Assembly: GCF_018687715.1 (NCBI RefSeq)
Contig: NC_056752.1
Coordinates: 4,092,001 to 4,156,000, forward strand
DNA: 64,000 nucleotides
Direction of reading: 5' to 3'
Origin: Carya illinoinensis
Lineage: Eukaryota > Streptophyta > Magnoliopsida > Fagales > Juglandaceae
The translations under genes were made by a program, and so were the position numbers. Shown here piece by piece: positions 35,986 through 45,861 of this stretch (position 1 is the stretch's first letter; each line of letters opens with the position of its first letter). The notes below the pieces were generated by a model. The model was not told the origin of the DNA and did not search any database. It saw only the letters and a program-made list of their open reading frames with translations.

Positions 35986-36395
35986 TGTGGGCACTTCAAG
36001 CTAGGGACACACCGCATTTAATGTGTGTCAGGAGACCTAAGCATGCAACTGCGTGTAGCCTGAGACCCCATAGGATGGTACTACCTTGGGTTGACACATC
36101 GCCGTAGCAGCAGGTCAGTGGTAGGTTTGACCCAAGCACGACTTGACACCACACGATCTCCCTTGGTAGCTGAGTCGAAGCCGGGTATAAATACACTGAT
36201 CATACCCATGGGGAGAGGTATGGTTTTCTTTCTCCTTTATCACTCTATTAGCTTTCTCTATCACCAGATTTCCAATTAACTTTGACATCGAAGGGTCCCT
36301 AGATCATACCGGAGCTCACTCTCATCCACCCTTACACATGTTGCACAAGTTGGGTCTCCGTGGAACTACCTAGGCCGCAAAGCATGACATCAACA
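35986..36395 (+). repeat. Right LTR of the antisense-ORF element
   Basis: 410 bp, partner of 33252-33660, ending GACATCAACA. A TATAAATA box sits at 36186-36193. Confidence 0.82.
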
Positions 36396-37415
36396 AAAAG
36401 AATAATTTTTTTTACCACCATGAAAGTATAAATTGAATGTTCGAGAAATACTAGAAAAATTTTCTATTGCATAGATTTCTTTGAGTCCAAAGTATCCAAC
36501 TTTTACCATTTTTAAATTCAAATATTGAGACGACAAAATGTCTATCAATGAAATGAATTTAAAAGCAATATTTTCAAATTAAAGAAATATCTGTCTGGGA
36601 TATTGTTATTTCCATAAAGAAAGAATTTTGCAAATAATTGTTCGGCTCATGATCACAATGCAAATTACTTACTTTTATTTCATTTTTCTGCACCCAAACA
36701 AAACCATATCAAATTATCAATCAATTCTTTTACTCAGTCTTCTATGGAGAGGAAAAGAGCATGCAACTTGCAGGGCATGTGCATGTGCAAGACTTCGATT
36801 CCTGCTTCACTTTCTTCCTTCTTTTTTCAAACCACGAGCCTAACCTGTCTCCTTCCCACAACCTTAGTGTGTGTCGCTTTCGACTCAATCAATTATTTGA
36901 AGGGCAAGTTTGGAAAATAAGAATTCTGATATCAAATTTAAAATTTTTATATTATTATTATAATTTTTTTAAATTTCTATATAAAATATAATAAACTATT
37001 CAATATTTTCAAATATCAAAACAATAATAATACTAAAAAATAATATTTTAAATTTTCATCTCAAACTTAAAAGTCTCATCTCTACCCTCAAACTTGCCCT
37101 AAGTAATGCTATTCATCATTTTAGTATTAGATGATTAAAAACTATTTATTCTTTTTAAATCGTAAACCTATTAACTAATAATACATCATGAGAGGATAAT
37201 GAAAAAATAGATGATGAATTAATATTTTCTTTATCTATAAACTGTAGTACAAAATTTATACGGCTTGATGGATACATTGATTACACTTTTTACCCTTAAA
37301 AGAAAGAGACTTGCTATTCGTCATTATTTTCTCATCATCTTCTAATCTGAAATTAGATGATTGAAGATTATTTAAAATTCATTACTTATTATTCTATCAT
37401 TTGATATAATATAAA
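36396..37415. repeat. Segmental repeat unit C
   Basis: It starts AAAAGAATAATT, matching the start of the homologous stretch in A (27737) and B (32549), and carries the same landmark order. Relative to A it lacks the part equivalent to about 28365-29140. It has gained a Tourist-like MITE at about 36902-37099 (GGGCAAGTTTGG...AAACTTGCCCT). The end at about 37415 corresponds to A's end near 29270 (CATTTGATATxATATAAA). Confidence 0.75.
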
Positions 37416-39539
37416 GGGATTGTGATTAAAGCAAAAACAAGATAAAATTAGAAAATGTGGGAAAACTCCATAAAGAACAACAGGTAATGCTAGGTATAAG
37501 CGCTAAATAGAGTAGTCTCACTTAGGCCTTTTGTAAGAAAATGAATCTCTCTAAAACAAATAGAGTTCAGTTTTTAACAAAAACTTACACGAGATTTGCC
37601 TATATAAAACTTGTATAAATAATTAATATAAGTTGGAGACCCAAATAATAATTAAACAAATAACTCTAGCAAGAAAGAGACAAATATAATTAAAGAGTCA
37701 ATCAAGGACTGATTGGCCACAACGTCCCAAAGCATCCAAGCCTTTATGAAAATTCGTCTTTCTATTTGCTAGGAGAGGATAGGATAGATAGAGAGGTATT
37801 TACTGTTTTGCTTGTGAAGAACACGAAATCCACGGAGCAGCAACATGCATGGAGCAGTTCAGGCAGTCATTTTCCGGCGGACATCCTTGTCCCACCGTGT
37901 TACCGACGGTCACGTTATGGTATTTTCTCAATCAATCAAGCTTAGTCAAAGCTTACCTCACCGTATGGCCCAAGATATTATATGAAAGCAACATTATCAT
38001 TAACTATGAGTTGGAAGTTGCAGTATAATTAGGGCTGCAAAAGAATTACTTCGCTCGAGCAGGCCCTAGATTTCTTCATAAAAACCAAATCTTTCTTCAT
38101 TTGCTTAGCTATTTCTTTTCACATTTTTCAAAAGCTTCACCGGATTTAGGATTATTTTATATATTATGGCTTTTCATCGATCAATTTTGAAATTCTTTTA
38201 TATATTATTTTAATGGTTAGAAATTGTTTTGGTTTTGAAAATCTATATACTATGCAATATTTTTAGGTCACCAATATGTTTTTTTTTTTAGGTCACCAAT
38301 ATGTTAAAATGGGAAAAGTATAGACAAGATATATAAATTATAACATTGGGTTACCCATAATATCATTGGATCATGCTACAGTCATTGAGAAACACCACTG
38401 AAAACTTTTATTGATTGTGTAATTTTTTTTTTCAAATAATTTTTTGAAAAAATACAAGCTGATTAAAAAATACTTTCTTAACTATTAACTTGAAGAGAGA
38501 GAGAGAGAATGGATAAATTCTCTGGATACCCACTCTCGGTAGGACTAATATTTTCTTATATCAATTAGACCAAGTCTTAGCTAACTACACTAAAAGTAAT
38601 TCAAAAAAGGAACACGTATGTAAGCAATCCACCATGTAAAAAAGGTTGTTGCACCAATTCTTTTGAGAGAATGGTTTCCCTTCTCCACAAACGTGAAAGG
38701 TCAATCTTATGAAGTATGCATACCGACCAGAGGTTTCCAATTTGACAAGTAATTGCTCCTAAACATGATAATTTCAGATACACTCCATGTAGGTCTAAAG
38801 TTGGACAATGACTCTTCTAAATTGCATCACCCCCATGTGAGAATGATGAAAATCAGAGCCACAAATCAAAAGGGTGTCAAATAGTAGAAGAAGGCACAAG
38901 CTTAAAGTCTTCAGGTATAGATGTGCATGAAATTTGATAAATCTGCCCAACGTAATATTCTTCTACGTGTTTTAAAAATAAGTAGTGCTACAGTTTGTAA
39001 AATATCTATAAAAGTAAATTATAAACTGATTAGATATATTTTTATTATATCAAATTATGAGTTTATTTTTATAAAATTTATTATTAGTTAAAATATTTTT
39101 CTTTTAAAATTAAATAATAAAATTTATATAATTTGAGAAACCCAACAATTTTTCTTCTCAGCATAATTATTTTATTTAAAATATATCACTTATTTTTAAA
39201 GACAAAAACTTACACATTTTGTTATGTACGGCAAATGGACCACGTGGGTGATGAGAAAAAGGGTATGGAGCAGAGAAAAAACAAGATCTGTGTTGAACAG
39301 AGAGTAGTGTCCGACGTCGACAATAATGCTTCGACATTATATTTTTATAATATTACCAAAATAACCACGTTCGAATAATAACTTAAAAAAGTGTTGGGAA
39401 CTTAGGAGGCATCAAAATCATGCTATTGATATGAATTCTGATGAGTTTTCTTGCTCAGGCAGGCACTCAAACTGGATTTTAACCTTTGACTTCTCATCCA
39501 CCTCTCTCTCGACAGACATAGAAAATATGAAAAAATATA
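37416..39539. other. Intergenic spacer
   Basis: No supported gene. A small tandem duplication of AGGTCACCAATATGTT occurs at about 38265-38305. The minus ORF at 38601-38783 has an ordinary composition but no recognisable domain or splice partner, so it is left uncalled. Confidence 0.4.
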
Positions 39540-39690
39540 GTTATAAGTAAAATTATATACTAATATATGTACTAATTTAATGTGTTAAAAAGTAAATTTT
39601 ATTAAAAAATAATGCTAATTTAAATTTTAAATATGAGAGAATCAGTATTAGTATCCAAATTAATACACGACTTTATTTGTACGTAACAAA
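39540..39690 (+). mobile_element. MITE family copy (AATAGATTTTATT core), copy 2
   Basis: Similar along its length to 42540-42705 and, inverted, to 22014-22180. Shared landmarks are GTACTAATTTAATGTG, AATTTAAATTTTAA and AATCAGTATT. Confidence 0.55.
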
Positions 39691-39703
39691 ACTCAAAAAA
39701 TAT

Positions 39704-40320
39704 ATGGATCCGACTTGCCTCCAGTTGCAAAGTAACAGGACATTTCCTGTTATAAGATTCAAGGGCTATTGTTGCATCTTTTAAACGAAAAAAAGGGTGC
39801 TAGTGCTGTGTTGGAGAGCCGCGTGTTTTATTTGTTAATTTTTGTCAAAATATTACTACAAATAAATTTTAAAGATTCTTGTCTCTGCTATATTATTTAT
39901 GAGTTGATATATAAATATATTATTTATTATAAATTGTAAAAAAATATATATTAATATCTTCCATGCTGGCACTTGCAAAAAAATAAATATTAAAAATTAA
40001 AGAAATTTTGTCCTCCACTCTTGCAAAAACAAGCCGGATCCCATCATAATATATGGAGCTTAAATGATTACCAAACAGTTCAATTTTAGCTATCATTTGG
40101 AATATGAATACGGATACGAATACGAATACGAATAAGATCCATCCATTATTACGAGTCAAATGTTTGATTTGATATATGTGAAATACATAAATAATTCACT
40201 CCATGGATTACAAATATTTAAACGTATTACTTATTGTAAAAGTCTTAATATTCTCTTCTCTCTCTACAAATAATAAGAGATGTCCTGCCACTTTGCAACT
40301 GGAGGCAAGCCGGATCCATG
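39704..40320. repeat. 39-bp inverted repeat pair bounding ~620 bp
   Basis: The left arm 39704-39742 (ATGGATCCGACTTGCCTCC...) is inverted at 40281-40320 with about four mismatches. The arms share TTGCCTCCAGTTGCAAAGT. The interval is AT-rich and includes a GAATAC hexamer repeat at about 40098-40130. It could be a terminal-inverted-repeat element, but no target duplication is evident. Confidence 0.5.
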
Positions 40321-41250
40321 GATGATGATGGTGTATGTCTCCTAAAAGTGTGCTGATCTAAGGTAGGAAGTCAATAGTATGGCTAAGTACCCCTTATCCC
40401 TAAAGCAAATTTTAAAGGCCACAAATATTAATGGAACAAGAATCTTTATTCCATGACTTTAGGCCTTTTTTAGTGTATTTTTGTAGTAAATAATTTTGGA
40501 ACAAAAGCATTGGTTGCTTTCCATTTTCCCTTTGGTAAATGATAGGGCCACGGATGGGAGCTATCGTTCGTTATCTTCATTTTTTTTAATTTCTTGATTA
40601 GAAAAAAGTATTTTTTAATAATATTATAATTTTCTTTTAAATATTTAAAAATATTAAAAAAAATACACCTAAAAAAAACTATTAACGGTAGCTCACAACT
40701 GGAGCGGTGACCGTGGGGCATCTTTTCCAAATTCCAATTACAAATAGGTCTGTAAATTGGCGTCCTTTACAGGGGCATTTGGGGTACGAAAGTTATAAAA
40801 AGAATCACAGGCGGAAAAAGCCTAGAACGGAAGTTTCTTTGTTCCTCATCAAAATCACGCACGCACGCACGCACGCACCCGAACACGAACACGGTTTGCT
40901 TGGCTGTCTTCTTTGATGTTTTCTTATGATCCATAAGAATCACAGCCCAAGCTCCAAGACTTGATTACGCTTTGAGTTTTTGCCTTTGATTTCTTTTCCT
41001 TTCCCCTGTTTTCTGGTTTTGAAGAAGAAGCAACTGCTCGCTAGTTAGTAGATTACGTCGTGATTCGGCAGGCATTGAAGGGATCGAGTTTCAGAGGTAA
41101 TAAGGTCTGTTCGTTGGATGCCATATTAAATACGATTTTTCCATGAAAATCGATCCATAAGCTTATATATATATTATATATATGAGCATTTATTGGAACG
41201 GATGGCCTCCCAACGGCATCCACAGGCTTAGCTTTTAATTCTCCCATTAA
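40321..41250. other. Upstream region of the WAKL14-like gene
   Basis: No gene is seen. A (CACG)n microsatellite lies at 40858-40877. A (TA)n stretch lies near 41164-41181. Confidence 0.45.
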
Positions 41251-41454
41251 TTGCAGAATTCCGAGCTCTCTCTGAGTCTCTCTGTCTTTCTCTTTACTCT
41301 TCTCTCTAAGTATACAAATTTTTCATCCGGCTCTTCAAATATTAACTTCTCTGTTTGATTTTTTTTTTCCTCTATGTTTAGCAGCAGAACGGGTTATGAT
41401 TACTTTCTGCGGGTTAAACCCAGTTCAGGTTCAGGTTGGCCTCAATTCCTCTCC
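41251..41454 (+). promoter_or_regulatory. CT-rich leader of the WAKL14-like gene
   Basis: A CTCTCT-rich tract (41265-41310) precedes the coding region, typical of plant 5' UTRs. An in-frame ATG at 41374 would add 27 residues ahead of the signal peptide. I prefer the ATG at 41455, so 41374-41454 is assigned to the leader. Confidence 0.5.
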
Positions 41455-44400
41455 ATGGTGAGGACGATTCCTCATTACAGAATGGTGTTTTTCCCCCTTG
41501 CGATCATACTTTTGATTGTCTACCCAACTGCATCCGAAAACTCGACTGTTGCGGGGAACTCAGGCCCCTGTAAACAATACAACTCTTGCGGAGCTAATCA
41601 ACCTGTACAGTACCCATTTGGGTTCTCGAGTTCGTGCCCGATTCCATTAACGTGCTTCAACAACTCTGATATCCGAATCGGCAAATTCCGAGTCCGTAAA
41701 ATAACCTCAAGCAGCATCATCGTCGATCTCCCAGCGGAATGTAACCGTCCTATAGAATCGATCAAACCGCTCTTCGGCACCAAATACGCACTGACATGGG
41801 GGAACAGCCTCCTCCTTCAGAGCTGTACCTCCCCGTCAAACTCCTGCACGGTACCCACCAACTTCGTCCGGAACCTGATCGATCTTAAGACCTGCAATTC
41901 CACGAGCGACAATATAAGCTGCTTGGCCAGCGAGAGTAAAGGAAAAGCGGAGATCATGAGCTACGAGAACGTGACTTTGAAGAACTGCATGTTCCTGTTC
42001 TCGTCCGTCTTGCTTAACTCGGATGGGAACGAGTCGCTGGTTTCGCTCCAGTTTCAGAGGGTTGAGCTGGGGTGGTGGCTCCAAGGGAATCCTAATTGTT
42101 CTGATAATTCAAATTATACTCAGTTTCCGACTCCCGGCGGGAAGAGAGGGTACCGGTGCATGTGTAAAGATGGGTTTAGCGGTGACGGGTTCCCCCGCGG
42201 CGACGGTTGCCGGAAAGGTGAGTCAACTCGCCGAGTCTTAAATCTTTTGTTTGTTTATTTATTTTTGGATGGCGTAATTGGGAAATTGCTTGAGTGGGAC
42301 CGATATCACAAAGGATAATCAATCAAAAATCGACACGTCATTGATTTTTATTAGTCTTAAGTCCAAGGACGTGCAGACGTAAATTCGGACCGTTGAGAGA
42401 CAATGGCCACTTTGATGGAACCCCGTGAGGTGGGGAGGAGGGCAGGGGGACAAATTTGGTAATTTCACGTTGATACATGTAGGTCCCACTGTATGCATTT
42501 ATAATTTTTGCCTCTAGAAAATAGAAATTATACTTAGAGGTTGCAAGCACAATTATGTATTAATTTGTACATTAATATGATGTGATTGGTTAAAAAATAG
42601 ATTTTATTGAAAATAGTATTAATTTAAATTTTAAGTATGAATAAATCAGTATTGGTATACAGATTAGTGTGCAATTATGCTTGTATGTAGCAAAGCCCAT
42701 ACATAATAGCCCCCCAAAAAATAAAAAAAAAAAAGTCAAAAAGCCTGTTTGCATTTCATTTCAGCTGTTTATGGAGCGATTAAGGGGAATCACATGTTTA
42801 AGTTACGGATATTGGAATCAACAAAGTCAAAAAAGGAGATAAGACAGACCTTATGCTAATAATATATTTATGAATTGAAATCTTCTATGATTTTCTGAAT
42901 ATAATCAAACTCCAAATTACTGTTTTGCTCTTTTGCTTTTTGGTTTTTCATAAAAGGAAGAAGTTGGGTTCAATTGGATTGAGAGATGAGATAGTTTTAG
43001 ATGAAAGTTGAATAAAATATTATCAGAATATTATTTTTTAATATTATTATTATTTTGAGATTTGAAAAAGTTGAATTGGAATTTGAAAAATTTGAATTGT
43101 TTATTATATATTGTGTGGAAATTTGAAAAAGATATTAATGATGAAATGAGATAAGATGAAATACTCTCTAAATCTAAATGAGCACTCTAGTGATATACAT
43201 ATGTAATTAATGACCTTTTGATGTAACTCATTTGAAACTTATTGCAGTTTCTGATTGCAATCCTGCAAGGTACCTGTCTGGTCGTTGTGGACATATCTCA
43301 AGAGTTGGTCTTCTCCTTGGAGGTAAATCTTCTGTTGTTAACTTTGCATAAACCTACTTTGCTGGATTAATGATGAAATTTTTAGTATAGTTCAACTTTC
43401 CTTCTTCAACCTGACATTTCTTTTAGCTAATTTGTGGAATGACAGAAAATCTTCTGGAAAATATTTCTCTCCTTGCTTCTGGATTGAGTTTTTCTCATAG
43501 TTTTCTGCTAACAAGAAGCATTAGAACACTTTCTATCAAAAGTTTTCAGGTCTTTGCATCTGAACATTAACAGGAATATTACTTAGTCTGAGGAGGTTCA
43601 TATCCATATCATGATTTTTATCTGCAATGTGGCCCAACCATAGTCACCTTTAATGTGAATAATATTTAATAGAATGCACATATATCCCACGGTGTGAACT
43701 GCAGTGTAGTTTGGCGTAAAGAATTTTGAGTTGGTAAATTGATCCGCATCCTTCGTTTTTTAGGGATTGTTGCTGGAGCTTGTATCATGGCTGGTCTGTC
43801 TACCACTTGTTACTTTGTTCGGCGCCGCTCCACTTGTTTGAAGAATCGAATGAGTGCACTACGCCTCCTTTGCGAAGCTGCTGGCAACTCCAGTGTTCCT
43901 TTGTATCCTTACAGAGAAATAGAAAGAGCCACTAATTGTTTCTCTGAGAGACTGAGACTCGGAACTGGGGCCTTTGGTACGGTTTATGCAGGAAAACTTC
44001 AAGATGATGAGTGGGTTGCCATAAAAAAGATCAAATATAGAGATACCAACAGTATTGACCAAGTTCTGAATGAGATCAAGCTTCTTTCCTCTGTGAGCCA
44101 CCCAAATCTAGTTCGCCTTTTAGGTTGCTGCATAGAGGAGGGTGAACAGATCCTTGTCTATGAATTTATGCCTAATGGAACTCTCTCAGAGCATCTACAG
44201 AGAGAGAGGGGCAAAGGACTCCCGTGGACAATAAGGCTCACAATTGCTGCTGAAACTGCTCATGCCATTGCATATCTCCACTCTGCCATGAATCCACCGA
44301 TTTACCATAGAGACGTGAAATCAAGCAATATATTATTGGATCACAGCTTCAAATCAAAGGTAGCCGATTTCGGTCTTTCTAGACTGGGCATGACAGAGAC

Positions 44401-45049
44401 ATCACACATCTCAACGGCCCCGCAAGGGACTCCAGGATATGTTGATCCTCAATACCATCAGAACTTCCATCTCTCTGATAAAAGTGATGTTTACAGTTTT
44501 GGGGTGGTTTTATTAGAGATCATAACTGCATTGAAAGTTGTTGATTTTGGTCGACCAGCTAGTGAGGTGAATTTGGCAGCACTTGCTATTGATAGAATTG
44601 GGAGGGGTTGTGTGGATGAGATAATCGATCCTTTCCTTGAGCCACATAGGGATGCTTGGACATTTTATTCTATTCACAAGGTGGCTGAGCTTGCATTCAG
44701 ATGCCTTGCTTTCCATAGTGAAATGAGGCCTTCTATGATGGAAGTGGCAGAAGAGCTGGAACACATCAGACGCAGCGGGTGGGCAACATTCGAGGGAAAT
44801 ATGTGCATATCGTTTTCAGTGGCGTCCTCTTGTTCATCACCACATAATGGAAGCGAGAAGTCACTGGGAAGCATGACAGTTGGGAAGGCAGAGTTGGGGA
44901 GTCGGAGATCGATTGTTTCACAAGGGAATGATTATGTGGCTTTAATGGAGGAGACAAAAGATAGTTCCCCTGTTTCTATGCATGATCCTTGGTTAAGTGA
45001 GCAGAGCTCCCCTTCAACAAACAGCTTGTTGGGTAACGTAGTTCGATGA
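41455..45049 (+). CDS. WAKL14: Wall-associated receptor kinase-like 14 (WAKL14-like)
   Basis: Three exons (41455-42217, 43248-43322, 43764-45049) join in phase to 707 aa, close to the length I recall for Arabidopsis WAKL14. A signal peptide (MVRTIPHYRMVFFPLAIILL) is followed by a cysteine-rich galacturonan-binding-type domain ('CGANQPVQYPFGF', residues about 35-130). An EGF-like YRCMCKDGFSGDGF end lies just before exon 2. A membrane span (GIVAGACIMAGLSTTCYFV) starts at about residue 280, and a Ser/Thr kinase covers about residues 340-615. The kinase has a glycine loop GTGAFG, catalytic Lys in VAIKK, HRD, DFG and APQGTPGY, so it should be active. The C-terminus ends in SPSTNSLLGNVV, which points to WAKL14. 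It likely senses wall pectin or its fragments at the plasma membrane. The second intron starts just before the membrane span. Confidence 0.93.
42540..42705 (+). mobile_element. MITE family copy (AATAGATTTTATT core), copy 3, in WAKL14-like intron 1
   Basis: It reads CACAATTATGTATTAATTTG...GTGATTGGTTAAAAAATAGATTTTATTG...CAGATTAGTGTGCAATTATG. It is the best-preserved of the three copies; its ends are imperfect inverted repeats (CACAATTATG/GTGCAATTATG-type). Confidence 0.6.
42970..43195 (+). mobile_element. Tourist-like MITE copy in WAKL14-like intron 1
   Basis: It carries the GAGATGAGATAGTTTTAGATGAAAGTTGAATAAAATATTA-type core common to the family. An internal repeat AATTGGAATTTGAAAAATTTG is seen. 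Ends are degenerate. Confidence 0.6.
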
Positions 45050-45399
45050 TATGAATGCTGCTTCTTTTGGGTCTGTAGCTTTATGTTGTCTTGTGAATGC
45101 CACACAAGTATGCTAGAGCTTTCCCTTACCTGCCTTACTACATTATTAATTACAGATTTCTTTTCCTCTCTTTTCAATGCCATCAGATATTACTAACAAT
45201 GTTAAAGGATAGACATACTTACATTACTAAAGAATTTACTTAATATATATATATATATATAAATTAGAAAGATTAATCTATGATGCAATGCTTTCTGATT
45301 GCCTGTATGTCAGAAAATGAGTCAAATGAGCAATCGCATTCTTTTGTTCGTTCCTTAACCTGTCTGACACAAAAGAATATCAGAAGAAGCCTGAACGTT
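45050..45399. other. 3' flank of WAKL14-like gene
   Basis: Likely 3' UTR to about 45190, then a (TA)n run at 45243-45261. No gene is seen. Confidence 0.45.
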
Positions 45400-45724
45400 G
45401 CTGCAGATGGGCTGATCTCGTCGATCCTCCATCGTCGGCGACTTAGTTTCGGATCTGGCCAGAAGTCATCGTCGGCGACCCACCCAGCTCGTCGACTCTG
45501 TTTTGTCGTCGTCGTTGTCGACCCAGTGATCCAGAAGGCGTCGTCGACGAGACTCCAGCTTCGTCGACTCCTCGGGTTGCCGCTAGTCCATCGACGGAGG
45601 CTTAGCTCTCTGTTGTTTCTCGGATCTGGCCAGAAGTTGTCGGCGACCCCGTGACACCCCAGCTCGGTCGTCGGCAATCGTGGCCCTTCACCGGAACAGT
45701 AGGCCAGATCCTCTGTAACAACAA

Positions 45725-45757
<33 letters not shown>
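45400..45757. repeat. GC-rich GTCGTC segment ending in a poly(A) tract
   Basis: A GC-rich block (45410-45720) built of TCGTCGTC and TCGGCGACC motifs contains a diverged internal repeat: CGGATCTGGCCAGAAGT occurs at about 45450 and again at about 45620. It ends in AACAACAAC and about 30 A (45726-45757). It may be the 5' UTR of the LINE that follows, or a separate small retroposon with its own A tail. ORFs on both strands here are repeat artefacts. Confidence 0.5.
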
Positions 45758-45758
<1 letters not shown>

Positions 45759-45861
45759 GACGGGGGGTGAAGGGGGAGATAAAGGGGGAAGAATGGTGTG
45801 GCCTTTAAGTTTTTTTGGATAGGTGAAAATGTGTTTGAAGCATTTTTAGGTTCTGTTTTCA

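Larger units (their letters stand above)
33252..36395 (+). mobile_element. Non-autonomous LTR retrotransposon with antisense ORF
   Basis: Two ~410-bp LTRs (33252-33660 and 35986-36395) run TGTGxGCxCTTCA...CATCAATA/ACA. Each has a TATAAATA box on the plus strand (33452 and 36186), which argues for plus orientation. A degenerate tRNA-primer-like TGGCAGCATGGTAGGGGA follows the left LTR. No gag, protease or reverse transcriptase is found in the 2.3-kb interior. Instead minus-strand coding remnants span about 34884-33821. Flanking 5-mers (AAATT and AAAAG) do not match, and its edges coincide with the end of unit B and the start of unit C. Confidence 0.8.

Noticed and set aside
38601..38783. Minus-strand 60-aa ORF with ordinary composition
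   Set aside because: No domain, no neighbouring exon and no promoter signal that I can support.
41374..41454. Upstream ATG for the receptor kinase
   Set aside because: It adds 27 polar residues before a clear signal peptide; the start at 41455 gives the expected length for the family.
45273..45677. Overlapping ORFs on both strands with Arg/Ser/Trp-rich products
   Set aside because: Products of GTCGTC repeats in a GC-rich block; no family resemblance and both strands are equally open.
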